A model generated the notes under the pieces. It did not search any database. It had not been told where the DNA came from and was given only the letters and a program-made list of their open reading frames with translations. The position numbers and the translations under genes were made by a program. A DNA stretch of 64,000 nt, taken from positions 77,493,501-77,557,500 of the forward strand of contig JAZHRO010000013.1 of the NCBI GenBank assembly GCA_037157565.1, given 5' to 3'. This DNA comes from Thalassia testudinum (Eukaryota > Streptophyta > Magnoliopsida > Alismatales > Hydrocharitaceae). Shown here in pieces: positions 24,779 through 36,055 of the stretch. Position 1 is the stretch's first letter. Each line of letters starts with the position of its first letter.

Positions 24779-25079
24779 TCCTTCCCCTCTTCTCCACTCC
24801 ACCACCACCTTCCTTCCTCTCCATTGCAGCGAGAGGGACGAGCGAGAGGACGCGAGAGCGAGGAGGAGAGGCAGCGTGAGGAGAGGAGGAGCTTAAGCTC
24901 GCGAGTTCGTGGGAACTCGCCGGAGGACGCACGGCCGGAGCGGCGCATGCGGGAGGAGTGTGTTGGGGGAGTTGTCCCCAACACCCTGCTGCAATTGGAG
25001 ATGTAGACGAGGAGGAGCCACGGTTGCGCGCAGCGAGGGGAGCAGAAGGTTGCTCTGGTTCTGGGTTTTTCCCAGAATC

Positions 25080-25475
25080 AGATGTCTAGAGGGTCGTCCA
25101 GACGATGGGTTGGACGTCTGGTGACGACACCGGACGTCTGAAAGCAAGGTTTCGCGAAGGTACATTCCTTTTGCTGTTACAGCCATGCAGCCCGCACCGC
25201 AAAGCCGATCTGTGAGGATAAAAGTGGAAGATTTGGTCTGTCGATCGTAGGGACAGCTTTGGGAAGGCGCGGGCCATGCCCTCCCACGCATTTCGGACGT
25301 CTGGGCAGCTTACCAGACGACCAGAAGCACTCCCAGACGACTGGAGGAGAGGTCAGACGTCTGGAGCTGAGTCTAGATGGTTAAGTAAGGGTTCTGGATG
25401 ACTGAAGTCGACCCAGGAACTTGAGGTGAGACCCTGGTGACTTTTAAGATGTCTGGACCTTGTGCCAGACGTCTG
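25080..25475. repeat. 20-bp palindrome lattice in solo LTR B, downstream part
   Basis: Cores at 25082, 25102, 25114 and 25134 are spaced 20, 12, 20. Cores at 25297, 25317, 25337, 25357 and 25377 are spaced 20 each, then 25398 (21). A last pair is at 25449 and 25469 (20). Core sequences vary (ACGTCT, ACGACC, ATGGTT) while phase holds; the 25297-25398 run mirrors 4734-4834 in solo LTR A. Confidence 0.75.
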
Positions 25476-27241
25476 ATTTGGTTCTGCAGTCCCGTTTTGA
25501 CCCGTTTAGGGTCCGTTTGGTATCCGTTTTACGCAAATAAGATATCGGTAGTTTCCTTGTGAGTTTCTTTATATGTTAGAAATCCTTATATACTGTTCTG
25601 AACATCCGTTGTGTTATGTTCCTCGGTATAGGACCTTGTGCTGTTGCGTGTTCGGGGCTTGCAGTGGCACGTGAGTCTACTGTTCGAGCCTCCAATACTC
25701 CCGGATTGTTTGGTAGAGTGGTTTCCCCTGTTTTAATTATAAAACATGAATGCATATGTGAAATTAGATAACTAGAAACCTAAGATGTGGCATGAATCCT
25801 AGGACGAGAAATACTTGCACTGTTTGTATGCGTGTTTGATATTGCAGTCATAAATGAATGAATAGAATTGTAAACAACTGCCTATTAATAAATATGAGCT
25901 GTCTGTGGAATATGAAATGCATGTACTAGTTAAACAGTTACCTGTGACATTACTTGTTGTATATGTTAAATGATGGAAATACAAGCTGCATGTGTATAAT
26001 CTGAGAATGGAAATGTGAATGATGAAACCTGGTATGGAATGACATGGGAAATACGAGCATGAACCCTACGGGGAATTAAGAGTAGAGCTCCTGTGGATAA
26101 ATGGAATGGATCTGAAAATGTGAGTGGGAAGTGTGTTGGCCCTTGAGTACGTGGTACCAAGGAGAGTGACTGTCCCATATTTAGTGTAGAGCGGAGCTAG
26201 CCGCCCTTAGGTTGGGACCCAGGGTTAGGATTGGCCACTCTACATAGACTTCTTTGGCCCTCGCGTACACTGTACCGGGGAGAGCTACTAGTGTAAGGAG
26301 AGAGCTAGCCACCCCATGGGACCCGAGGTTCAGCTAGCCACCCTACATAGACTTGTTAGGCCCACTGGGCAAACCAGGGTAGTCAGATGAGGATGCATGG
26401 ACTGTGGAGGGGCGATACCCCTATTTGGTTCTGAGGGGCTAGACCCCTGTTACTGAGAGGGCTAGACCCTATTCTGTTCCGTGCTGTACTTTGGGCGTAC
26501 CCACTAGCGGAAACGACTGACCACGTGCCAGTGCGGGGTAGCTACCCATGCGCTTATCGCGCGTGCCGTAGTCACCGCTACATCTGTTGGTGACCTTGGG
26601 GTGGTTGACTGGGTGCAGGATCACCACGAGGGACTCTCTCGACCAGGAGAGCACCACGTGTGCCTTCTACTCTTTGAAAAAGACTACAATCAAGATCATT
26701 CTCACAAGGAACATACGAGATCAAGAAAGAGATCTGAAAGTAAACTGATGGGTGAAAAGAAATGACTTAAAATAAAACAATTTGAAAGATAAATTTACTT
26801 GTTAGCTTTTATTGCTTTAGTTAGTTAGTTACCACTCTACTTAGCGTTTACTGACTCCGTTTACTCATAATCCTTTTCTGGTGCAGGAGTTGAGCGGCCC
26901 GAGTTACCAACTGTAGAGGGCGCTGGGCTTAGTCGAGCCCAGCAGTAGTTCTTATTGTTGTTGTACTTCCTTTTTGTTAGTGAGTTCAGACTTTGTTATT
27001 GTTACTGTTACTGTTCTGTACTTTTGTTCTACTTTACTGTTGTGGTGGTGATATATACTGTTAGTAGCATTTACTTCATTTACTGCTTGTACTCTTTTAA
27101 TATTAGTTACTTTGCATAGTGAATGTGGTTTACTTTCCTTCTTTTTGGTTATTTCTTATTGGACGACTGGGTCTTGGGATCAGTCGAGTCGAGCCAGTTT
27201 CAAGTCCTGTAGGGATTCGTGAACTAGGTCGTAACAAGATT

Positions 27242-28671
27242 GAACCATCTATATCATTTTTTAGTCCGTGAATATTCCAAGAATACGCACTTAACTGCTC
27301 GTGGTGCCAACTTGTCTTGTCCTGGAGAAAGGAGGTGAACAAATGCAGCACAACCAAACACATGTGGCGGTACATGAAAAGGCTCCTGCTCAAGGTACAA
27401 TATATACTAAGGTATCTACTGATGAAATACTGAACTAGGCATCCTATTGATCAAATAACAAGTTCTAAAAACTACATCTCCCCAATATACTGGAGACACA
27501 CTGTGGTGGATCAATAAGGTACGAGCTACATCTAGAAGGTGTCTATGCTTCCTCTCAGCCACCCCATTTTGCTGAGAAGTATGAGCACACGTGGTCTGGT
27601 GCACTATCCCATGGGACCTGTAGAAAGCAGATAACCTAGTGGTGCATAGCTCAAGTACATTATCAGACCTCACTACTTTAATAGTGGTTGAATACTGATT
27701 CTTAACCTCCAACATAAAATCTTCAATGATAGATCCAACATCTAATTTATTCTTCAATAAAAACACTCAAGATAGACGTGAAAAATCATCAACCACTACT
27801 AAGTAATAACAGTGACCCTACTTGTCTGGTATTCTGCTCGGACCCCACACATCTATGTATAATAACTCAAATAGGGCTGTCGATCCAGGACGAGTACTCA
27901 CCGGGTAGGAGGAAAGACGATGCTTGCCCACCTGACAAGCATCATAGCAAATCCTGGTCACAGGAGATATATGTGGATGAATCGACAAAGGCTATCCAAA
28001 TGAAGGTGTCTAAGGCGGAGATGCCATTGAAATGCACTCCTAGGTGTAGAGGATACCTCTCCTCGACATGAAGATGCAAGTGGAGTCTGAGCCAATCGAT
28101 AAATCCCATGCTCTACATGTCCACTGCCAACCACCTTCCCTGTCAATTTGTCTTGAATGGTGCATCCTACAGCATCAAATATTACATGGCAATTAATTTT
28201 CTTAGTAATTTGGCTAATTGAGAGAAGACTCATATTAAAGTCTGGAACATACAAAACATCAGGCAATTTCAACGTACAAGTTACCAGTACCTCACCTTGA
28301 GCTACTACCTTGGAGTGTCGGCCATCTGCAACCTGAACAGTCCTGCTAGCTGGTAGTGAATGAAGATGGGTAAAGTAATCCTGATCTCCACTGAGGTGTT
28401 GTGAGGCTCCTGAATCCATAAGCCATTCCGAGCAACTCTGATTCCTGCTACGTGCAATGGAACTCAATTCGCTTGGTCCCTCGAGTCTATCGTGATGACT
28501 ATGACCTTGAAGTAATCTCTCATACTCACTCTGGGCAATGATTACAGTGTCATATCTCAACTCCTGAGTGGTAGAAATACCACTATGAATAGGTTGAAGA
28601 AATGAGTTTTTATACTCTCCAACCTTTGTAGCAGTATCCAATGACATTTCTGACAACCCTAATAATGCCAT
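27242..28671 (-). pseudogene. Copia pol remnant: protease, GAG-pre-integrase and integrase
   Basis: A 237-codon frame (27958-28671) holds the aspartic protease motif WLMDSGASQHLSG and a GAG-pre-integrase block ending WHLRLRHLHLDSL. The next frame (27416-27766) holds integrase core features: VVRSDN with a catalytic Asp, then HTSQQNGVAERKHRHLLD with the catalytic Glu and YWGDVVFRTCYLINRMPS. It continues through degraded sequence (HVFGCAAFVH-like) to the solo LTR B junction. The first 237-codon frame starts close to the protease, so gag and its zinc knuckle are missing. Frameshifts separate the blocks. Confidence 0.9.
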
Positions 28672-29428
28672 TGTGCCTTGAGAGGAAGGATAAACCCAGA
28701 AAATAGATCTGAATCACTGATTTCAGATCATGAAGAAGGTCTGAAATATAGAAGATGAACCCCTTGATCACAAGATCCAAGCATACATTGCCTGGAAATT
28801 AGATCAAAGGCCTCAAAAGAACCCTCGGAACCAATGGAGGCCACATTAAAATGAGGGGAACCATCCTAGCATGGCCATCCAGGAGCGCTTACCCTCCTTG
28901 TCACTGAAAAGAGGACCAACCTGCCTATCTACCGCCGCTGCCAGCCTGCCAGTTCACCGACGTTCTGTTGGGTGATTGCCGGTGGTTCAGAGGTGGCATT
29001 GCAGGACCTTGAGGGCCATCGCTGCGACCTACGGATGATGGGCGGCGGCACTCAGTGGTCAAGGATGGCGCTCTGAGGTTGGGGGTGATGCAGGGGCGGC
29101 ACTGCGACCTCCGGGCGACGCTGCAACCTACAACTGGCAAGGTAGCCTGAGAGGTGGCCCTGTGGTGCCTTGAGAAGCTTGAATCACTGCCGACAGAGGG
29201 GCGGCGACGCCTTGTGGCACTCGGAGGAGGCCCGCTAAGGCCAACAATGGTTGTCGACGAGCGTCAATAACAACTGCGACTGCAGTGGCGGCCTGCTAGG
29301 GCCAGCGACGATGGGTGTCTCGCCGGCGGGGGCTCTCGTGGGTGTGTAGCAAGAGGATTAGGGTTTTTGGTGGATGGGTATGGTGGTCTGTGAGAGGTGG
29401 GATACCAGACTGCTGATCTAGGAACGTC
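28672..29428 (-). other. GC-rich leader of the Copia element, gag not found
   Basis: The 750 bp between the primer-binding site and the protease frame are GC-rich, unlike the rest of the element, and show no gag or CCHC motif. The element either lost gag or carries foreign GC-rich sequence here. Confidence 0.5.
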
Positions 29429-29445
29429 GCTTTGATACTAAGTTA

Positions 29446-29601
29446 TGAAAAATGAACAACTCACTTTATTCTCTAACCCTACCTCTCTTTATATAGAGAG
29501 AGAGGTGGGTGCAAAATACCGTAAAACTCAATGAAGAAAATAAAAAATACATAGCACCACATAACACCAATAGAACAAGTAAATAGCTAGACTCTGTAAT
29601 A
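29446..29601 (-). repeat. 5' LTR of the Copia element
   Basis: 156 bp matching 13826-13982, with the same minus-strand TATATAAAGAGAG promoter-like box. The inner end is followed by a degenerate initiator-Met primer site (29429-29440). Confidence 0.85.
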
Positions 29602-30343
29602 GTATATATATGCCCACACATTCAAACCCAGTTCCCATACCTATTCCAAAGATTTGATATGATTTCAAAAGATTCTAAGATCCTCAAGTGCTTAAGAGTA
29701 TGCATATATTCAATGATCTAATGGGATATCCATAAAGAATGCAAGTTATAGGAAGTTGAGGCGATTACTCTGAACATTACCACGCTAATGAGCCTATAAG
29801 ATCTCCACCCCCAAATTAACTATAGTAGCCCACTTGGTAGGTTGTAGGTGTAGCAGGGGAGTTGTGGCACTCAAATGGTGTACAACATGCAAACAATAAT
29901 TCTAGCTAGAAGTACCTGATCACCATGAGGTACTAGGTTAATTGGTTGTACTTAGCCAAAAAGAGAATATGTGTTTTCATGCTTGATGTTCAATTTTTTT
30001 GCATGATAATTAGTACCTCATAATATAACATCTATTTAGGCGTAATCATTATCCAAGGGTCTTGACTCTTTGTTGGAGATCCGAACACCTCAATTGCATA
30101 CATACTCATGGCTGGTTAAAATCTCTAAGCAATCCCAAACCAATGTAAATGATCAACTAGCAAGTTACAAACCTAAGTAGAGTGTCATAAGTTCACAGAG
30201 AAGATTTGGACTTAGAGTTGTACTCTTCTCGCTTTCTATTGGTTGACCAAACTAAGCTTTGGTCACCCAAGATACACCTAGGCTCTGGTTACACTCAACA
30301 ATAGGATTTACATATTTGATTCAAGGATCAATTTGTAAATTCA
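29602..30343. other. No gene seen
   Basis: AT-rich sequence between the Copia element and the inverted LTR pair. It contains GACCAAACTAAGCTTTGGTC-like sequence near 30245, a related form of which recurs near 34645, so both flanks may belong to one older repeat. Confidence 0.35.
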
Positions 30344-30757
30344 CATGGTGTTGGTGCTAGAGCACCACGATCATTTGTTTTGATGATAACAAAACACGTG
30401 TTATTTAACATTTGCAATTTGAGTCCTAGATTTCAGGTCAATTGCAAATGTGGACGTGTTTAGACGGAACTCGAGCTCGCATCCAGGACGGATTGGAGGA
30501 GCTTGACGGAAAACAGAGGAGGTTCGCGTGGAGCGATAGATTGAAGATAGAAGACAAGAAGAATATGATAGATTCTTTTTAATCCTTTCATGTACTTTTA
30601 TCTTTATCTTTCTTGCTCTTTATTTTCCTTAGAAAATTATGTTAAAGAGCCTCAAAGTACCCTAACAGTAGTCCTAGGAACACCGGCACAACCCTAGGAT
30701 ACTTAGGTTTTCTGTAGAACACTTAGAAAACCAATATAGGGTTAAAACAGACTTTCC

Positions 30758-31299
30758 AGACGTCTAATTCACAAATCAGACGTCTGATAAAGAATTTTAA
30801 GACGTCTGACTGTTGTTTCAGACGTCTGATAACTGTTAGGCTGGACATAGTTAGTTCTGTCTGATAAAATCAGACGTCCAGACCTTATACCAGACGTCTT
30901 AGGAGACGTCTGATGACTTTGCCAGACGTCCAATTAGTGGACCGTTGGCTGGCTTAGAAAACACTCAAGGTTATGATCGTTAGAGCCTTATCAGACGTCC
31001 ATAGGACTGTCCAGACGTCTGATAAATGACCGTTTTGCCTCGGCTGACCCAAAATCTCTTCTCAGAGATTTTCTAGCCGTTGCAACGTTTGGAAATCAAT
31101 TCCCACAGTAAAAGTAGGTTTCCAGACGTCCAGACATAGTGCCAGACGTCCTGTATGTCGTCTGATGGACTTCCGCAAAAACCCTGTTTAGATCTGATTC
31201 AAGTCAGGGAGAAACCCGCATAGAATCAGACGTCTGACCTTGGAATCAGACGTCTTAAAGTGGCCTTCCAGACGTCTGATGCCAGAGTTAGACGTCTGA
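30758..31299. repeat. Main palindrome lattice, left arm
   Basis: Sixteen ACGTCT or ACGTCC cores begin at 30760, 30780, 30802, 30822, 30874, 30894, 30906, 30926, 30995, 31015, 31126, 31146, 31230, 31250, 31272 and 31292. Nearest steps are 20 (ten times), 22 (twice) and 12 (once). Four cores are in the full TCAGACGTCTGA. The spacer bases are not conserved. The array sits directly upstream of the LTR TATA box at 31410. Confidence 0.88.
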
Positions 31300-31409
31300 T
31301 AACCCTGTCAAATGTAATCATTGTCCTGATTTCGGCCTGATTCTCTTGGGCTTTGCACCCAACGGCTATGGAAGCTTTTCCAAGCCTTCCAAAGCCTTCC
31401 TAAGGCCTC

Positions 31410-31417
31410 TATAAATA
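31410..31417 (+). promoter_or_regulatory. TATA box of the left inverted LTR
   Basis: TATAAATA within CCTCTATAAATAGAGG; the right arm has the complementary TATTTATA at 32701-32708. The two promoters face each other. Confidence 0.65.
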
Positions 31418-32069
31418 GAGGGGAACCTTTGTAACACAAACACACACATACACACTAAGACACACACCTTGCAATACACTTTCAAACCTTTTGTGTCCAA
31501 AGAAAAGACTCTCTTGCTCTCCAAGCTCAAGCTCCATTTTCTTGAGAGCATTCAACCGTTGCGCAGCCGCTCTCCCGGCGTTGTTAACGAGAGCGACGTA
31601 GCGCCATCGCGTGGCACACGCACCGCGTCATCGTCGACGCACTCCTTGCAAAGGGGAGTTTCCTATTTCCTATAGAAGCTAGGTTTAATTATTTTGTTGG
31701 CTCTATAGGACTATTGTTTCTTTTATCTTTGTCTTTTGGTTGGGTATCCGCTTTGCGAATTCCCGTCTCCTTCGTGGGACAAAATCCTTCTCGTGGAGAG
31801 AAGGGGTTGAGGAACGCTACCCTCGTACTTGTATCGTGGTTGTACTGAGGTTGAATCACCCTCGTTTAAAGTGATTCGTTTAGTGGATTTTGATCAACTT
31901 GGTTGATCGGAAAATCCTAACTCGAGAGGGTTAGGTGGTGGTTTTCACCCGGTTTGGGTTTCCACCTAAAAATACCTGTGTACATTGTGCGATTGATTTT
32001 TGTGAGATTGCTTTATATTTTTATTTCCGCATATTTTTACGTCACCCCTCCTAATTGGGAACTTTCACA

Positions 32070-33745
32070 TGGGAGGGGGTGAGATTTACGGAATATAAAA
32101 TCGATGTGGAAATAAATATCACAATCTCACAAAAAGAACAATCGCACAAAATGCACAAGAGATTTTTAGGTGCAAACCCAAACTGGGTAAAAACCACCAC
32201 CTAATCCTCTCAAGTTAGGATTTTTCGATTGACAAAGTCGATCAAATCCACTATATGAGATGCTTAAAGCGATGGTGACTCAACCTTAATACAACCACGC
32301 TACAAGTACGAGGGTAGTGTTCCTCAAACCCCTCGTTTTCACAAGGAGTATTTTGTCCCTCGATGGAGACGGGAATTCACAACGTGAATACCCAACCAAT
32401 AAATAAAGTAAAATACAAATCAAACCTATAGAGCCACAAAGTATATAAGCGAAACTATCTACTACAGGTAAAAGATCTTCCCTTAGGTGGAAGTGCATTG
32501 GCTTGACGAGGATGCGTGAATCACGTGGCGGCACTCTGTCGCTCTCATACTGTGGAGGGAGAGCAAGTGCGCAACAACAATGCTCTCTTGAAGTGGAACA
32601 AAAGCTTGGAGAGAAAATGCTTCTTCTCAAGATCAAAAGGACACAATATGATGTGGAAATTGTTGCTTTGGTGTGTCTAAACAAGGCAAGGGTCCTCCTC
32701 TATTTATAGAGGGCCTAGGAAGGCTTTGGAAGGCTTCCATAGCAGTTGGGAATTATCCCAAGGTAGAATAGGCCAAAATCAGAATCATTAATGATTCTGA
32801 CAGGGTCATCAGACGTCTCAGAAAAATATCAGACGTCTGGAAGTCATTCTTAAGACATCTGGGAACTAAGTCAGACGTCTAATTCTAGACGGGTTCCCTT
32901 ACTGACTTTCATTAGACCTGAACAGGGTTCGAGTGTGAAAGTGATCAGACGACATGTCGGTCATCTGGCACATGATCTGGATGTCTGGAAACTAATAACT
33001 CCGTGGGATTGATTCCCAAGAATGCTTAACAGCTATAATCTTAGACACAGGTAATATGGCGTCAAACGAGACTCAACGTCTATTTATTAGACGTTTGGGT
33101 AGCATGTTGGACGTCTGAAATCTAATAATAGGTCAAATTAAAGTTAATCCTCTAAGAATAGGTTGCTAAGACCAACGGTTGTCTAATTGGACGTTTAACA
33201 AAGACATCAGACGTCTGGACTATGGGATGGTCGTCTGATTTCAATAGACAGAAGGTTTTAAGACCAGCCCTAAATGTTTGGACGTCTAATTCAACATTCA
33301 GACGTCTTAAAGTCCAAGATCAGATGTCTGAATTTCAGATTGGACGTCTGATCAAGTTGTCTGAAGTCTATCTTGATTTTCTAAGTTCTCTATGAAAAGC
33401 TTAAGTATCTTAGGGTTGTGCAAGTGTACCTAGAACTACTGTATTATTACTTTGGGCTATTTAACAAGTAATATAAGAAATAAAAGAGCAAATAACAAAG
33501 AGATAAAAAGTATAAGATAGAAAAAACATCTATCCTATTTTTCTAACTTCACGTTTTCGCTCCTTGCAAAGCTCCTTCTTCTTCGTCAAGCTCCTCCAAT
33601 CCTCCATGGATGCGAGCTCGAACTCCATCTCTACACTTGTCTTCATTTGCAATTTGACTGAAAAATTAGGACTCAAAAGTAAATGTTAAATAACAAGTGT
33701 TTTGTTATCATCAAAATAAACGATCGTGGTACTCTAACACTAACA
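32070..33745 (-). mobile_element. LTR, right arm of the inverted LTR pair
   Basis: On the minus strand it starts TGTTAGTGTTAGAGTACCACG and runs to CACCCCCTCCCA, collinear with 30349-32060 but with many differences, so the pair is old or formed from two family members. It lacks the terminal GGGAACTTTCA of the left arm. Flanks CATGG (left) and CAATT (right) are not a duplication. Confidence 0.75.
32811..33351. repeat. Palindrome lattice, right arm
   Basis: Cores at 32813, 32833, 32855 and 32875 have steps 20, 22, 20 and mirror 31230-31292 of the left arm. Cores at 33282, 33302, 33324 and 33344 have steps 20, 22, 20 and mirror 30760-30822. Others at 32949, 32961 and 32981 (12, 20), 33091 and 33111 (20), and 33191, 33211 and 33231 (20, 20) are partly decayed. 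Confidence 0.83.
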
Positions 33746-35400
33746 CAATTGACTTGATCTTTGCATAGATTATTTCCTATTTCTCCTAACAATTAGGAAG
33801 GTGTTTTTACAACATTCTCAAAGTTTGGAATCCCACACAAACATCATCCTTCATTAAAATATTTGTTCAAACTTTGATTTTTAGTGCTCATGAGAATTCA
33901 ATGGATACACTAAGAATTCACCACTATTTAGTAAAAGAGTGAGGGATGGGCTATCCACTTTGCACATTTCATGAACAACAACTCTAGTTTCAAGGTTCTA
34001 TACAAATTTACATATCTAATTATAGTCCGTCTGGGTTGGATTAGGTATGGGCATGGACTATCTTTTTGGTTTTCTGAAACATAGGGTTCATAATCCAAAT
34101 TCTCCCAAAACGAACAACCATCAAAATATATTTGACAATTTTGGCCAACCAAAGTTAACCTTGGGCAACTATGATGGCTTGAATGTGATTGGTTTATTTT
34201 GAGGTGAGCAACTCCTACCACCTTCAAGTTTGATTGACTGAGCTTTTAACTTGGGTGACTAAAAAAGTGTAAAAATGAGTTTTGTGTATCTTGTGCTTGA
34301 ATAATATTTTAGATAAATTACTTCGACATTCTTCTTAATAATATAGATAAGGACTCCATCAGGGGTTCAAAAAACCCCACAAACCATTTTACAAAATCCA
34401 TCTTGGTTGTGGGATGCCTCACAGGGGGACAAAGTGTCCCATCCAACTATAGGTGCAGGTTTTTGGTAGGGGCAAATTTTTATATAGAAATGTTTGTTAG
34501 CCAAATATTTTTCTATAGATAACTATGTAAGAGTTACAAATTCAAGATATTACATATTAAATCGAAAGGCTGCAGATCTATATGGAGCTTCATAGGGTTA
34601 TACATCGTTTGAGCTTTGTATTGATCTGTTTCTATCTTGATTAGCCAAACTAAGCTTTTGTCATACCAATCTTTGAACAACTTGTTCAAATCCTTAAAAG
34701 GTCCCATATTTAGCTTATGGCAAACTTGAATTCAATTATTTTGGGTTAGTTTGAGAGGTGACAAGAATTTTTAATTCTACTAGTGAAGTGGAATTTAGTT
34801 AATTCTCTAAATTTAAAAAATTATATTTATTTTCATATTTGATGTAAATTAAATTATAGTGAACTCCATTGTCGTTGACAAGATTTCAAATTTCATCTTT
34901 GAGTAAACCCTAATTACCGTTATATAGAAAAGGAAAACAACAATTATTTTAAAAATTGCATTGAATTAACTAGATTGCTCGATTTTTAAACTAAGTAGGT
35001 GAACCAACCAAAACTTGGTTTAATCAATGCAAATTGGCGAATCGAACTCACCGGCCAGGTTAAAAAAAGGAAATTACACCACCTAAAAGTCCCAAACAAA
35101 ACAACTTAGATCCCCTTCTGATGAGAACCTCATCATGAGCCATAACTAGCTTATTTTGACCTAATACAGAGAATAAAAGCTCCTACATAACCTTAGAAAG
35201 GCTTGGCTCAGAGAGATTCTGAGTTTGCAAAGAAAACATAGACTGAGGGGTAAAAATGCAATTTCACCAATCCGATCTGAAAATAGGGTAACTCAGGATC
35301 CAAACATATGTCAAAACAACCTAATAAGAAGAAAAGTGGGATGAGATGACTCAATAAGGGCTACAGCAACTACAAGGAACTAAATGACATCCCGTAACCC
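33746..35400. other. No gene seen
   Basis: AT-rich DNA with short frames only. The 99-codon minus frame at 33928-34227 shows no recognisable domain. Confidence 0.35.
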
Positions 35401-36047
35401 TAAAAACAAACCCACTTCAATTCACGTGGTTCGAGGCAAGGTAAAAATCAAATAAACCCTCTAAAATTCATAGAAAAATAATCTCTAGGGTTTAGGACTT
35501 TCAATTTGGCCTTAGGAACCCATTTTGACCTACATTGAGAACCATGCTCAATTAACAACTTAATTTAGGTTTTTACGTAAATTGACCGGTCAAACAAGGT
35601 TTAATCTAGAAATAAAATTCACCATCAGAATCCTTAGGTCCTAATTAGTCATGTATAAAAACTTGGGCCTAAGAAGAAACCTTCTTGACCAACTTTACAC
35701 TTTGGTCCTCATATATTTACTTTTTGGCCCTCAACTTTTGAACCCTCACATTTTGACCCCTAACTCTCCTTCGTTATTTACGTTTAGGTCCCTCCTGCAA
35801 AACCTGAGCAGCGCCATGCTCCGGCGACCTTGCGCGGAGCATGGCGCCGCGTAGGGTGAGGGAGGGGCCCTGGCAAGTCAATGGGGGGTACCCTGCGTCG
35901 TCAGCCATCGTAGGGACACCCCCTTGAGCGCTGCACCCACCCATACCGGCCGTGCGAACGCACGGACGGTATGGGTATCCTTTCTCCGGCGTCCTCCGGC
36001 AAGGGAGACACGTCGTCTCCCTCCGCCCTCCTCTCTGGTTCTGCCCC

Positions 36048-36055
36048 TATAAATA
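36048..36055 (+). promoter_or_regulatory. TATA box in the GC-rich block
   Basis: TATAAATA flanked by C-runs, the best core-promoter match in this block. Nothing downstream looks protein-coding. Confidence 0.45.

Larger units (their letters stand above)
24577..27236 (+). mobile_element. Solo LTR B (2.66 kb) inserted in the Copia element
   Basis: The unit starts TGTAAAGACCC and ends GGTCGTAACA and matches solo LTR A in reverse. Flanks are GGATC (24572-24576) and AGATT (27237-27241). The Copia reading frame resumes across the element (tyrosine-arginine-tryptophan-phenylalanine before, DPLTGRHY after), which fits a duplicated GATCC now mutated by two transitions on one side. Frames inside it, such as 24364-24741 and 24893-25291, run over element borders or overlap on both strands and are not genes. 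Confidence 0.87.
13826..29601 (-). mobile_element. Dead Copia LTR retrotransposon split by two later insertions
   Basis: Two short LTRs (13826-13982 and 29446-29601) bracket minus-strand protease, integrase, reverse transcriptase and RNase H remnants in the Copia order PR-IN-RT-RH. A primer site similar to initiator-Met tRNA (GCTTTGATACTA at 29429-29440) abuts the right LTR, and a GAGGGGGAA purine tract abuts the left one. The body is interrupted by solo LTR B (24577-27236) in the integrase-RT linker and by a LARD-like element (15115-23645) inside RT. Removing both leaves about 4.6 kb, normal for Copia but lacking gag. Stops and frameshifts are frequent. No clean 5-bp duplication was found. 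Confidence 0.88.
30349..32067 (+). mobile_element. LTR, left arm of a tail-to-tail inverted LTR pair
   Basis: It starts TGTTGGTGCTAGAGCACCACG and ends near GGGAACTTTCA. It contains TTTTGATGATAACAAAACA, a block I associate with plant SIRE/Maximus-type Copia LTRs, and TATAAATA at 31410-31417. The sequence is the diverged reverse complement of 32070-33745. No internal retroelement domain lies between the arms; only a few bases separate them. Confidence 0.75.

Noticed and set aside
30758..31299. CRISPR-like reading of the regularly spaced palindromes
   Set aside because: Period is only 20 bp, the repeated unit is a 12-bp palindrome with 8-bp spacers, steps vary, and the context is a plant LTR.
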